64,000 bases of DNA from COMBO-56-21 sp041559015 (GCA_041559015.1 JBFFED010000005.1:4192-68191), one strand, 5' to 3'. Positions 52,026-61,166 are shown, counted from the first letter of the stretch. A program made the numbers and translations. The notes: generated by a model from the letters alone, not told the origin.

Positions 52026-53086
52026 CGAGAACCACCGCCTACAAGTGGTTCCAGCTTCTGAAGCAGGGTCTCCAGCATCGGCCTGGGGGCCATCGTTATC
52101 CTCACGTGGTCCTCCAGGAGCGGATAGGCATTGCAGTCCCTGATGGCCACGCCCTCTCCCCTCAGCGCGGCGACCAGAGCCGGACTCGGCACGGGCGCCT
52201 CGCACAGCAGAAAATTGCAGTCGGACGGGTACACCTTGAAGCCGAGCGATTCCAGCCTGGGACGGAGGTACGCCATCTCAGATCTCACCTTCAGAGTCAC
52301 CTCCCGCATCCAGTCCTTGCTGTCTAGCGCCCTCACGGCCACAGCCTCGGCGAACGAGTTGAGCCCAAATGGAGTGCGCACGCTCCTGAGCTCGTCGATT
52401 ACCTCCTTCCTTGATATCGCGTATCCTATCCTCAGGCCCGCGAGACCATACGCCTTGGAGAAAGTGCGCACATCAATCGCGTGAGGGGCAGCCATGACGT
52501 CGGCCAACATATCGGATCCGCAGAACTCCGCATACGCTTCGTCGAGCATGACAATCCCGGCGGACTCATCCAAGACCATCTTGATATCCTGTGGCCTGAA
52601 CAGCGAAGCGGTCGGATTGTTCGGCTGACAGAGTGCGGTCAGCTTCGCGCGCTCCTCTGTCAACTGGACAGGGTCAAGGGAGAAGTCCTCCCCCAGCCGC
52701 TTCTCGCGTATCCTTGCGAGGTGAAGCCGAGCGTAGAACTTGTACATGCTGAATGTCGGGGCGGGGGAGCAGAAGACATCTCCTGGGTTGATGAAGCACT
52801 TGGAGGCTATGTCGAGTATCTCGTCCGACCCATTCCCGACTATGACTTCGTCAGCGGAGACGTCGAACTCCGACCCTATGCGCTCCCTGAGCGCATCGGA
52901 GTTCTCGCTGGGATATGCCCACAGCCTCGCGAAATCGAACGAACTGGCCACCTCATCCACTGCAGGGTTAACCCCGAACAGGTTGGCGTTGTCGTTCAGC
53001 AGCAACATGTCCTTGTTTGAGAGGGAGTAGGAGGGGCGGGTCAAAGCCTCCAGGGTGCGTCGCCTGAGCTCGTTGACAGACGTCAT
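52022..53086 (-). CDS. hisC: Histidinol-phosphate aminotransferase HisC
   Basis: A 354-residue PLP enzyme of fold type I. The PLP lysine is in TFSKAYGLAGLRIGYA; other markers are LNDNANLFG, VGNGSDEILD, CQPNNPTASL and MLDEAYAEF. The length is typical. It overlaps hisD by 4 bp and hisH by 4 bp. Confidence 0.93.
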   Translation of the reverse strand: MTSVNELRRRTLEALTRPSYSLSNKDMLLLNDNANLFGVNPAVDEVASSFDFARLWAYPSENSDALRERIGSEFDVSADEVIVGNGSDEILDIASKCFINPGDVFCSPAPTFSMYKFYARLHLARIREKRLGEDFSLDPVQLTEERAKLTALCQPNNPTASLFRPQDIKMVLDESAGIVMLDEAYAEFCGSDMLADVMAAPHAIDVRTFSKAYGLAGLRIGYAISRKEVIDELRSVRTPFGLNSFAEAVAVRALDSKDWMREVTLKVRSEMAYLRPRLESLGFKVYPSDCNFLLCEAPVPSPALVAALRGEGVAIRDCNAYPLLEDHVRITMAPRPMLETLLQKLEPLVGGGSR

Positions 53087-54369
53087 CGACGCACCTTCCT
53101 CGCGCGCAGCTTGGCCGCGGCCGCATGAGCGGGCAGCCCCTCGGCGGATGCGATGGAGTCCACCACGCCCGCTAGCCGGGAGACGCCCTCCCTGCTGATG
53201 CTCTGATACGGGATGATCTTGAGGAAGTCATAGACCGAAAGCGAGGACTTCATCGAGGCCGTGCCCTTGGTCGGGAGCACGTGGTTTGTCCCCGAGCAGT
53301 AATCCCCGAAGGCGACCGAGGAATAGCCGCCCAGGAACACTGACCCTGCGCTTCGGACTGATGATAGCAGTCGCGCTGGCCTCTTGACATCTATAAGCAG
53401 GTGTTCAGGGGCGAACTCGTTGGAGAACTCGATCGCCTCGTCCAGGGATTCCACGAGCACGAACACTGCCCCCTTGACGGACGCCTCTGACGCAATGTCC
53501 TTCCTCTCTGAACTCTTGAGCATCCTCCTGAGCTCTGCCCTAACCTGCTCGAGGAACGTCTCGGAGGTCGTGACGAGGACTGAGCGGGCGTAAGGGTCGT
53601 GTTCGAGCTGCGCGACCATATCAGATGCGATCATCTCGGGGTCGCCACTGCCGTCCGAGATCACCAGCACTTCTGACGGACCTGCGAGGAAATCTATCTC
53701 GCAGTCGTTCCTGACTATGAGCTTCGCCGCGGCCACATATGCCCCCCCTGGGCCCACTATCTTCTGCACGCGTGGTATGGACTCTGTGCCATAGGCGAGC
53801 GCGCTGATAGCCTGAGGCCCTCCCACCGGGTGGACCTCCTCCACCCCGCACATCTCGGCTGCGGCAAGGATAGCGTCGGGGACCCTTCCTTTCTTGCCGG
53901 GCGTGCAGAGGGCGATCTCATCCACGCCCGCGATACGGGCGGGGATGCAGCACATGAAGACCGATGACACGTAGTCAGCGGTCCCGCCAGGCACGTATAC
54001 GCCCACGCGCTCCAGGGGGACTATCCGCTGCCCGAACTCGCCACATTCATCCCCGTATGAGAACGGCTCTAACCTCTGACGCTTGTGGAACGCCTCTATC
54101 CTCCTCTTGCTGACCTTCATGGACCTGATCAGCTCCCTAGGAACCCGGCCCCTGGCCGCCTTCAGGCGCGACGGCGGGACGGTCAGAGGCATGCCCCCGA
54201 ATGAATCGAACTTCTTGGCGAACCGCCGCACCGCGGAGTCGCCATACAGTCTTACGTCGTCGACCACCAGCTTCGCGAGGCTCATGGCCCGCTCCATGTC
54301 CACGCCCTCCCTGGTCATGACAGACCTCTTCTGCGAGGGTGTCATCTTCCCGAGCTCGTATGTGCGCAT
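53083..54369 (-). CDS. hisD: Histidinol dehydrogenase HisD
   Basis: A 428-residue Zn/NAD enzyme for the last two oxidations to histidine. The signature segment IDFLAGPSEVLVISDGSG, the preceding VGGPQAISALAYGTESIP and the zinc/catalytic region EFAPEHLLID plus GDYCSGTNHVLPT are intact. ATG 54369 gives the family N-terminus; a longer frame runs into hisG. Confidence 0.94.
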   Translation of the reverse strand: MRTYELGKMTPSQKRSVMTREGVDMERAMSLAKLVVDDVRLYGDSAVRRFAKKFDSFGGMPLTVPPSRLKAARGRVPRELIRSMKVSKRRIEAFHKRQRLEPFSYGDECGEFGQRIVPLERVGVYVPGGTADYVSSVFMCCIPARIAGVDEIALCTPGKKGRVPDAILAAAEMCGVEEVHPVGGPQAISALAYGTESIPRVQKIVGPGGAYVAAAKLIVRNDCEIDFLAGPSEVLVISDGSGDPEMIASDMVAQLEHDPYARSVLVTTSETFLEQVRAELRRMLKSSERKDIASEASVKGAVFVLVESLDEAIEFSNEFAPEHLLIDVKRPARLLSSVRSAGSVFLGGYSSVAFGDYCSGTNHVLPTKGTASMKSSLSVYDFLKIIPYQSISREGVSRLAGVVDSIASAEGLPAHAAAAKLRARKVRR

Positions 54370-54370
54370 G

Positions 54371-55237
54371 TCAGAGGACCATCCTGTCAATGGGAAGTAT
54401 GAGTATGCCGGCCGCGCCAATCCTCTTCAGCATAGTGATCACGCCGTTGACCTCGTCCTCGTTCGTCACGGCGTGTATCGCCACCATGTCCTCCCGGCCG
54501 ATTATGTTCATCACGGTCGGTCCTGAAACGCCCGGTAGGAGCTTCTCGAGGTTCGAGAGGGCGTCCTTGGGGACGTTGGCCATGATGTATCGCTTCCTGG
54601 AGGCATTCATCACGCTCTGGATGGCGCTCGTGACCTCCTCTATCCTTGCCTTCTTCTCCTCGAGGGCCTTCGGGTTCGCTATCAGCACCGCGGTCGATTC
54701 GAGGATGACGCCTATCTCCTTCAGGTGGTTCAGTTTGAGGGTGGAGCCCGTCTCTGTCAGGTCGGTGATGACATCGGCGAGCCCCACCTGGGGGGCGACC
54801 TCCGTGGCCCCTGAGACCTCCGCGATGGCGACGGACTTACCCATGTCTTCGAAGAACGCCTTCGTGAGGTTGGGGAAACATGTCGCAACCGTGCAGCCGT
54901 CCTTAACACCCTGTAGATCGGACATCGGCGATTCATCAGGCACGGCGACCACCAACCTGCACCTGCCGAAGTCGAGCGGCATCAGGTTCTCCACCATGCA
55001 TCCCGTCTCCTTCACGAGGTCGAGCCCGGTTATGCCAAGGTCGGCTGCCCCCATCTCCACGAACTCAGGTATGTCCTGCGCCCTTGCGAGTAGGACCTGA
55101 TACCTGCCCTTACCGAACTCCGCGAGCAGGGTCCGGTTGCTGGCATCCGGGACCGGGAACCCTATCTTGTTCATGAGTCTGATCGCGCTCTGGTTCAGCC
55201 TGCCCTTGTTGGGCAGGGCTATCCTTACCATCATCAT
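54371..55237 (-). CDS. hisG: ATP phosphoribosyltransferase HisG (long form)
   Basis: A 288-residue enzyme committing PRPP and ATP to histidine. The length and C-terminal ferredoxin-like domain (from about residue 210, KRYIMANVPKDALSNLEKLL) indicate the long form that is feedback-inhibited by histidine without HisZ. Catalytic regions MVRIALPNKGRL, GAADLGITGLDLV and the PRPP loop DLTETGSTLKLN are present. Three consecutive ATG codons follow GGAGGTG by 5 nt; the first is listed. It leads the nine-gene operon. Confidence 0.94.
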   Translation of the reverse strand: MMMVRIALPNKGRLNQSAIRLMNKIGFPVPDASNRTLLAEFGKGRYQVLLARAQDIPEFVEMGAADLGITGLDLVKETGCMVENLMPLDFGRCRLVVAVPDESPMSDLQGVKDGCTVATCFPNLTKAFFEDMGKSVAIAEVSGATEVAPQVGLADVITDLTETGSTLKLNHLKEIGVILESTAVLIANPKALEEKKARIEEVTSAIQSVMNASRKRYIMANVPKDALSNLEKLLPGVSGPTVMNIIGREDMVAIHAVTNEDEVNGVITMLKRIGAAGILILPIDRMVL

Positions 55238-55638
55238 CTAGACACCTCCGGACCGAACCCAGGACAGGGTCCTGGCACGGGCATGGCCACGCCTGGCTCG
55301 GTACTCTCGAAAAACTCCTCTTCGGCGCACTGGCTGGGACGGGTCGAATCACCCGTGAAGGCAATCAAACACGACTTCAGTCCATGCCATGTCCTTGCGC
55401 CTCGAGCATCCGCGTGAAGAACTGAACCGTATATATTGATTCCGGTCGAGGCGGGACGCGCACTGGCCATCCTTGTACACAGCGACGACTCGCTCCCGAT
55501 ACCCCGCACCCGAGCACCGTCCGCACGGGTCATCAGAATCACTCATGATAACGACCTCGGAGGATTCTTTAGAGCGCGTGCTCGTTCCGTTGCACGGGAC
55601 ATGGTCGGAAATGGCCTTTCGCAGACAAGCTGGTTAAA
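55238..55638. promoter_or_regulatory. Divergent control region of the his operon and histidine kinase
   Basis: About 400 bp between divergent genes. The near-symmetric TATATATT at 55430-55437 can act as a TATA box in either direction. Toward hisG it gives a leader of about 165 nt; toward the kinase one of about 180 nt. Small frames on the minus strand show no histidine-rich leader peptide and no protein-like pattern. No further gene seen. Confidence 0.45.
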
Positions 55639-56964
55639 ATGACCACTGACACTCTCAGGACCGAGCACAGAGGAAGCGACCTGAGGAGCACTGCTTTAGA
55701 GAGCATACTGGAGGTCACATCCGACATCCTGTACGTGACAGATGTCGACGCACTCCTGAACAAGATAGCCAAGACCGTCTCGGAGACCTTCGGCCTCAAG
55801 TGCGTGTCCATAGGCATCCAGGACGGGGAGACCGGGGACTTCTGCGTCAGGGCATCGCATGGATACTCCTCAGAGGTAGAGGGCAGGATCCTCAAGATCA
55901 GGTACTCCGAGGAGAGGATGACCAAGGATCTCAGGCCGGAGTTCAAGGTCGGGAGGAACGTGTTCTATGTCCCCGGCGAGAGCTACCAGATAGATACTGA
56001 CGACGAGATGCTCTTCGTCGTGCACCCCGAACGCATAGACCGCCCAAGGCGGTTCCCCAACGAATGGCACGAACTGGATTTCATCGACTTCATGATGCAC
56101 AGGCGAGACGGCAGCCTCCTGGGCTACCTGGAGATCGACGAGCCAGACGATCACAGGGTGCCGGACGACGAGAAGCTGCGGGCAATCGAGATATTCTCCG
56201 ACCTGGCCGCGATAGCCATACAGAACGCCGAGCTGTACCAGCAGCTGGACACGGACAGGCGCAAGATAGAGCTGCTCTTGGACCTCATCGGCCACGATGT
56301 CAACAACTACGCCCAGGCCGTAAGCGGGTTCATAGAGCTGGCTATGCAGAGGAAGAACGTGCCTGAGCCATCGAGGAAGAGCCTCGCGAAGGCCCTTGAC
56401 CAGGTCTGGAACCTCAACAAGCTGGTCACCAATGTGAAGCTCTTCGGTAAGATTGAGTCCGCGAACGGCAACGAGGTACGGCCGATGGATCTCGTTTGTG
56501 TGATCCGGGACGCTCTCGCAGCGGCCGAGTCGAACTACCCTAGCCGCACGGTGAGGATCGCGGTGGAGGACGACGGTGAACACAAGCTGTGCCTGGTGGA
56601 CAACCTGGCCAAGGAGATATTCGTCAACCTGTTCTCCAACGCCATCAAGTTCGACCCCAACGAGGTAGTCGACATAGAGGTGACGATGGACCGGTCGCGT
56701 ACGGAGACAAGGGAGTACTGGTGCGTGTCCGTCGCGGACCACGGCCCTGGGATAGATGACTCGCTCAAGGAATGGGTCTTCGAGCGGTTCGCGCAGGCCG
56801 GAACCTCTGGCGCGAAGGGCAGCAGCGGACTCGGACTGCACATCGCCAGGAAGCTGGTCAGCGCCTACAAGGGCAGGATATGGGTCGAGGACAGGGTCCC
56901 GGGAGACAGGACCAGAGGCAGCGTGTTCAAAGTGATGCTGCCCAAGGCTCCAGAGCCCGCCTAG
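55639..56964 (+). CDS. GAF-domain sensor histidine kinase
   Basis: A 441-residue soluble kinase. An N-terminal GAF-like sensor (about residues 15-200, including LESILEVTSDILYVTDVDAL) is followed by a coiled coil, the phospho-acceptor helix (LLDLIGHDVNNYAQAVSGF, His near 220), and an HATPase domain with N box NLFSNAIKF, G1 DHGPGIDD, F box WVFERFAQAG and G2 GSSGLGLHIARKL. No membrane helix, so it senses a cytosolic signal. A response-regulator gene lies 0.4 kb away and is the obvious partner. Confidence 0.88.
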   Translation: MTTDTLRTEHRGSDLRSTALESILEVTSDILYVTDVDALLNKIAKTVSETFGLKCVSIGIQDGETGDFCVRASHGYSSEVEGRILKIRYSEERMTKDLRPEFKVGRNVFYVPGESYQIDTDDEMLFVVHPERIDRPRRFPNEWHELDFIDFMMHRRDGSLLGYLEIDEPDDHRVPDDEKLRAIEIFSDLAAIAIQNAELYQQLDTDRRKIELLLDLIGHDVNNYAQAVSGFIELAMQRKNVPEPSRKSLAKALDQVWNLNKLVTNVKLFGKIESANGNEVRPMDLVCVIRDALAAAESNYPSRTVRIAVEDDGEHKLCLVDNLAKEIFVNLFSNAIKFDPNEVVDIEVTMDRSRTETREYWCVSVADHGPGIDDSLKEWVFERFAQAGTSGAKGSSGLGLHIARKLVSAYKGRIWVEDRVPGDRTRGSVFKVMLPKAPEPA

Positions 56965-57131
56965 GATGCGGGGTAGACAACTCCGAGGATCAGGACCAGC
57001 GCTGAGGCAGCTATGCACATAGCGACCACGAACCACGGGTTTATCTTGAGGGCCTTGTCATCCTCAGAGTCGAAGTACCGTATAAGACCGGCCGCGGAAT
57101 GGAAACCCTCGCCCTTCTTGTTCTTAGCCAT
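56961..57131 (-). CDS. secG: Preprotein translocase subunit SecG (Sec61-beta)
   Basis: A 56-residue tail-anchored protein: the N-terminus MAKNKKGEGFHSAAGLIRYF is the classic Sec61-beta signature, then the acidic DSEDDKALKINP and one membrane helix (FVVAMCIAASALVLILGVVY). It stabilises the SecYE channel. Its stop overlaps the kinase stop on the other strand. A TATA box (57162-57170) and a perfect 8-bp inverted repeat covering the start codon lie upstream. Confidence 0.92.
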   Translation of the reverse strand: MAKNKKGEGFHSAAGLIRYFDSEDDKALKINPWFVVAMCIAASALVLILGVVYPAS

Positions 57132-57150
57132 AGGTCCCGAAAGGACCTAT
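57130..57150. repeat. Perfect inverted repeat over the secG start
   Basis: ATAGGTCC and GGACCTAT are separated by CGAAA. The repeat includes the AT of the secG ATG and spans the start site expected from the TATA box at 57162-57170 (minus). It could be an operator bound by a dimeric repressor, or form an RNA hairpin if transcription starts further upstream. Confidence 0.6.
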
Positions 57151-57161
57151 TGAGGGATTCC

Positions 57162-57170
57162 ATATTTAAA
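57162..57170 (-). promoter_or_regulatory. TATA box of secG
   Basis: TTTAAATAT on the minus strand lies 31-39 bp before the secG ATG, giving a predicted start about 10 nt before the ATG, inside the inverted repeat. Confidence 0.55.
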
Positions 57171-57236
57171 CGTTTAGAGGGTCTGGCGCGCCCTCCAGAA
57201 GGCCGGATTCGCCCGTGAGTCCGTGGTGAAAACCAT

Positions 57237-57244
57237 TTTATAAC
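57237..57244 (+). promoter_or_regulatory. TATA box of the response regulator
   Basis: TTTTATAA about 120 bp before the response regulator start; the predicted leader is about 95 nt and ends with AGGAGG. Confidence 0.45.
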
Positions 57245-57358
57245 GTGCAAGATAATCAACAGTTCCCAGCCTGGCTCCCCCGGCGCATGGCCCATGGAGC
57301 ATGTTCTGGGCACAAAAGTCGGTCCGCGGACGCGCTCTGACCTCAGGAGGTAGTTAAG

Positions 57359-57739
57359 ATAGCCACGGTCTTCCTAGTCGATGATGAGAAGTTCATCGTC
57401 GACCTCTACAGGGACATCCTCGAGGCCAATGGGCACGTGGTCATCGGCGTCGCTTCGGACGGCGATGAGGCCGTCCGGAAATACCGCGAGATGAAGGAGA
57501 AGCCCGTCATAATCATCATGGACCAGCGCATGCCCGTCAAGGACGGCGTGAGCGCGACACAGGAGATCCTGAAGATGGACCCCGAGGCGACGATATTCTT
57601 CGGAAGCGCGGACCTCCACATCGAGAAGGAGGCCATCGCTGCGGGGGCCAAGGGATTCTTGCTCAAACCTTTCAGGATCGAGGAGCTCCTCGAAGCCATC
57701 GAAGAGACAATCGCTGGAAAGGTCAAGGCCAAGTGCTAG
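57359..57739 (+). CDS. Single-domain response regulator (REC), unusual start
   Basis: The receiver domain is complete: acidic pair in ATVFLVDDEKF, phospho-acceptor Asp in VIIIMDQRMPVKDG, and the Lys in GFLLKPFR, about 126 residues with no output domain. The coding frame needs residues before the first GTG (57437) because the essential DD pair is encoded at 57377-57382. An in-frame stop at 57338 and the absence of ATG/GTG/TTG in between leave ATA 57359, 8 nt after AGGAGG (57345-57350), as the likely start. It is probably the partner of the histidine kinase. Confidence 0.78.
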   Translation: MATVFLVDDEKFIVDLYRDILEANGHVVIGVASDGDEAVRKYREMKEKPVIIIMDQRMPVKDGVSATQEILKMDPEATIFFGSADLHIEKEAIAAGAKGFLLKPFRIEELLEAIEETIAGKVKAKC

Positions 57740-57888
57740 CGAGGCCGGCGTCTCTCTGCGGGCTTCGACTGATTTCATGTAGGTGAGTAGTGTGAACGAT
57801 AGGGAGTGCGAAGGATGTGACGGCATCGGCCTACTTTTAAGTACGCAGGCCGGAATGCAGAGAGCGGCGCCCTTGGAGGGGTGAAGCG

Positions 57889-59373
57889 ATGCCTGAAGAT
57901 GCGAGCGACCTGAGGGCCCTTAGAAGGGCGAAGCTGGAAGATCTCAAGGCCAAGGGTCTCAACCCGTACGAGAAGTACAAGTACGTCAGGACACACGACT
58001 CTTCCGGGATAAAGAAGGACTTCGAGGGTGTCGGCGCGGACAGGAGCGAGAGGAAGGTCTCCACCGCGGGCCGGATAATGGGCATGCGGATACACGGCAA
58101 GGCGGGGTTCGCCGACCTCCAGGACAGAGGGGGGCGGGTCCAGGTCTACTTCAAGCTCGACGAACTCGGCAAGGAGAGGTTCGACCTGTTCAAGTCACTG
58201 GACAAGGGCGACATGGCCGGGGTCACAGGGAGAGTGTTCAGGACCAAGATGGGCGAGATAACGGTGGCTGTGGAGGGCTTCGAGATACTCACCAAGGCGC
58301 TCGAGCCGTATCCCGACCAATTCCACGGGCTCCAGGACGTCCAGACGAGGTACCGGAAGAGATACCTCGACCTCATCATGAACCAGGACGTCAGAGAGCG
58401 GTTCGTCAAGAGGAGCAGGATGGTCGCCTTCATGCGCGACTGGCTCAACGAGAAGGGGTACCTCGAGGTCGAGACCCCCATACTGCAACCGCTCTACGGA
58501 GGCGCGCTGGCGAGACCGTTCGTGACTCACCACAACTTCCTGGACATGGACCTCTACCTGAGGATAGCGCCGGAGCTGTACCACAAGAGGTGCATAGTCG
58601 GCGACCTCGAGAAGGTGTACGAGATAGGCCACAACTTCAGGAACGAAGACATCGACGCTCAGCACTATCCGGAGTACACCTCGCTGGAGCTCTACGAGGC
58701 CTATGCGGACTACAACGACATAATGGACCTGACGGAGTCCCTGCTGTACGATACCGCGATGAAGATCTGCGGCACCGACAAGATACCGTATGGCGAGAAG
58801 ACGATTGACTTCGCGAGGCCCTGGCTCAGGATTACCATGCTCGATGCGATAAAGAAGCTCACTGGCCTGGACTTCGGCTCGTTCAAGACCGTGGATGACG
58901 CCAGGGACGCCGCGATACAGATAGGCACCAGGGACGTCGAGGGCTGCGACACCATGGGAGAGGTCATGGCCGAGATCTTCGACCAGAAGGCGCAGCCGAG
59001 CCTTGTCAATCCGACATTCGTCATCGACCACCCGATAGAGGTCTCCCCACTCGCGAAACGGAAGAGGGGGGACCCGCAGCTGGTGGAGAGGTTCGAGCTG
59101 TTCATCAACGGCTGGGAGTTCGCCAACGCCTTCTCGGAACTCAACGACCCGAAGGAGCAGGAGCAGAGGTTCAGGGACCAGGAGCGGTACAGGGACGAGG
59201 GGGACGACGAGGCGCACCCGATAGACATGGACTACGTGAACGCGCTCGAGTACGGGCTCCCGCCGACAGGCGGCCTCGGCATAGGCATCGACCGGTTCGC
59301 CATGATCCTCACGAATGCCCCCTCGATCAAGGAGGTCATCCTCTTCCCGCACATGAAGCCCGAGCAGGTCTAG
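57889..59373 (+). CDS. lysS: Class II lysyl-tRNA synthetase
   Basis: A 494-residue enzyme: OB-fold anticodon-binding domain (AGRIMGMRIHGKAGFADLQD region) and class II catalytic core with motif 1 around VETPILQP, motif 2 NFRNEDIDAQHYPEYTSLEL and motif 3 GGLGIGIDRFAMIL. GGAGGGGTGA precedes the ATG by about 5 nt and a TATA box (57833-57840) gives a short leader. Most archaea carry the unrelated class I LysRS, so the class II type is notable. Motif 2 reads NEDIDAQHYPE where NEGIDTTHNPE is usual. Confidence 0.93.
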   Translation: MPEDASDLRALRRAKLEDLKAKGLNPYEKYKYVRTHDSSGIKKDFEGVGADRSERKVSTAGRIMGMRIHGKAGFADLQDRGGRVQVYFKLDELGKERFDLFKSLDKGDMAGVTGRVFRTKMGEITVAVEGFEILTKALEPYPDQFHGLQDVQTRYRKRYLDLIMNQDVRERFVKRSRMVAFMRDWLNEKGYLEVETPILQPLYGGALARPFVTHHNFLDMDLYLRIAPELYHKRCIVGDLEKVYEIGHNFRNEDIDAQHYPEYTSLELYEAYADYNDIMDLTESLLYDTAMKICGTDKIPYGEKTIDFARPWLRITMLDAIKKLTGLDFGSFKTVDDARDAAIQIGTRDVEGCDTMGEVMAEIFDQKAQPSLVNPTFVIDHPIEVSPLAKRKRGDPQLVERFELFINGWEFANAFSELNDPKEQEQRFRDQERYRDEGDDEAHPIDMDYVNALEYGLPPTGGLGIGIDRFAMILTNAPSIKEVILFPHMKPEQV

Positions 59374-59383
59374 AGGTCGTAGG

Positions 59384-60241
59384 ATGGCGGCCGACGCGGA
59401 GGGTATCAGGATTGAGCATCTCGCTCATGGGCAGCTGGACGCCCTGATAGATGCCCAGAACGGGATATTCGAGGACTACATCATCCCGATAAGGTCCTCG
59501 AGACAATTCTTCACGGACTTCCTCAAGTCGGTCGGAGGGGACCTCAGGAACGTGCTCGTGTCGCTGGACGGCGACAGGATAGTCGGCTATGCGAACCCGG
59601 TCGTGGACGGGGACGAGGCGTGGATAGGCGGCATCGGTGTGCTGCCGTCCCACAGGGGCATGGGCATCGGGACGAAGTTGATGCTCGCCGCGGAGCGGGA
59701 GTGCATAGAGAGAGGCGTCCGAGAGATATCCCTGGAGGTCATAGAGGGCAACGACCGTGCGATGAGGCTCTATGACCGACTCGGGTATGTCGGCGGCAGG
59801 AGGTACCTGACGGCAGAGGGCAGGCCCGTCAGGTTCCAGGGCTTCGGCCAGATGCCGGAGCCGGCGAGCCAGGCCGAGATAGTGCGGATGCACGCGAAGT
59901 CATATGGTGACACCTGCTGGCAGAAGCGGAAGACGGACGCCGTGATCTCATCCGCCCAGGGCGCAGAGCGTTACAGGGTCGATGGGGGCTTCGTTCTGGT
60001 CAGGTCGGTCGAAACAAGCGGGTTCATACCGTTCTTGGGAGTCCTCCCGGAGAAGAGGAGGATGGGCGTCGCGACTTCGCTGGCGAAGTTCGCCCTGACG
60101 AAGCTCTGGGACCTCGGGGCGTTCAAGGTGACCGTCTACAACGTCAACGACGACACGCCCACGCTCAAGCTCCTGGACATGTTCGACTTCAAGGTCACGA
60201 TGGGGCAGCTCGAGATGAGGAAGAATCTGACTGAGAAATGA
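59384..60241 (+). CDS. Tandem GNAT-domain acetyltransferase
   Basis: A 285-residue protein with two GNAT folds. The first has a full acetyl-CoA motif (GVLPSHRGMGIGTKLML) and NDRAMRLYDRLGY; the second (GVLPEKRRMGVATSLAKFAL) also has a usable R/QxxGxG/A-type loop but less conserved surroundings. It begins 10 bp after lysS and probably shares its transcript. Substrate unknown. Confidence 0.82.
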   Translation: MAADAEGIRIEHLAHGQLDALIDAQNGIFEDYIIPIRSSRQFFTDFLKSVGGDLRNVLVSLDGDRIVGYANPVVDGDEAWIGGIGVLPSHRGMGIGTKLMLAAERECIERGVREISLEVIEGNDRAMRLYDRLGYVGGRRYLTAEGRPVRFQGFGQMPEPASQAEIVRMHAKSYGDTCWQKRKTDAVISSAQGAERYRVDGGFVLVRSVETSGFIPFLGVLPEKRRMGVATSLAKFALTKLWDLGAFKVTVYNVNDDTPTLKLLDMFDFKVTMGQLEMRKNLTEK

Positions 60242-60275
60242 GGGGCGAAGTGGTTTCAGGTTCCTGATCGGGCGG

Positions 60276-61166
60276 CTACTGGCGGTACTGGGCCGTCTTC
60301 TCGTCCGCCTGCCACTTCTTGTTGACCCAGTCCTGGATCTTAGTGATGTCGTCCTCGGTCATGTGCCTGAACCTGCCCTGGAGCTTAAGGTAGTCCCGCA
60401 CCGGCGTCATCTTGGGCTTCTTGCTTATGGTGAACTTGCCGTTCTCACACTCATAAAGCGTCCACATGCCCGTGTCGACCGCCAGCTTGGCTATCTCCAC
60501 TGTCTTCGCAGTGTCGTGTCTCCAGCCGGTGGGGCACGGTGCGAACACCTGGATGTACCTGAAACCCTTGATCCTCTTCGCCTTCTCGAACTTGTTAATG
60601 AAGTCCTGTATGTGCCCGACCGAGGTAGTGGCCACGTATGGCACGTTGTGCGCTATCATGATCTGGGGCATGTCCTTCTTGAAGGCCGACTTGCCTGACT
60701 TCACCTTGCCGATGGGGGTCGTGGTCGTCCACGCCCCGTACGGGGTACTCCCAGACCTCTGTATCCCCGTGTTCATGTACGCCTCGTTGTCGTACATCAC
60801 GTAGATGATGTCCTCATTCCTCTCGGCCGCCGCCGAGAGTGCCTGTATGCCTATGTCCGCAGTGCCACCATCGCCGGCAATGCCCATGACTATGGTGTCG
60901 TCCTTGCCCCTGGCCTTGAGCGCCCTCTTAGTGCCTGTAGCGCACGCGGCGGTGTTCTCGAACGCGACGTCCTGATAGGGAACCTTCCACGCAACCAATG
61001 GATACGTACCCCCGAAGACCAGCATGCAGCATGCCGGGTTCTGCACGACCGTGTTAGGCCCGAGTATCTTCATCAGGTTCCTTACGGCGATCGCGCCTCC
61101 GCAGCCTGCGCACGCAGTGTGTCCCCTCGTGAACAGTTCCTCATCAGGCAGTTCCTTCAACTTCAA
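60276..61166 (-). CDS. porB: Pyruvate:ferredoxin oxidoreductase beta subunit PorB
   Basis: A 296-residue TPP-binding subunit. Cluster cysteines in HTACAGCGGA, the TPP motif GIAGDGGTADIG with YDNEAYMNTGIQRSG, and CPTGWRHD are present, matching archaeal PorB. It makes acetyl-CoA, CO2 and reduced ferredoxin from pyruvate, or the reverse. It overlaps porA by 4 bp. Confidence 0.92.
   Translation of the reverse strand: MKLKELPDEELFTRGHTACAGCGGAIAVRNLMKILGPNTVVQNPACCMLVFGGTYPLVAWKVPYQDVAFENTAACATGTKRALKARGKDDTIVMGIAGDGGTADIGIQALSAAAERNEDIIYVMYDNEAYMNTGIQRSGSTPYGAWTTTTPIGKVKSGKSAFKKDMPQIMIAHNVPYVATTSVGHIQDFINKFEKAKRIKGFRYIQVFAPCPTGWRHDTAKTVEIAKLAVDTGMWTLYECENGKFTISKKPKMTPVRDYLKLQGRFRHMTEDDITKIQDWVNKKWQADEKTAQYRQ

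Noticed and set aside
55238..55546. Small minus-strand frames upstream of hisG as a his leader peptide
   Set aside because: No histidine run and no attenuator-like hairpin followed by a T-run; archaeal his operons are not known for such leaders.
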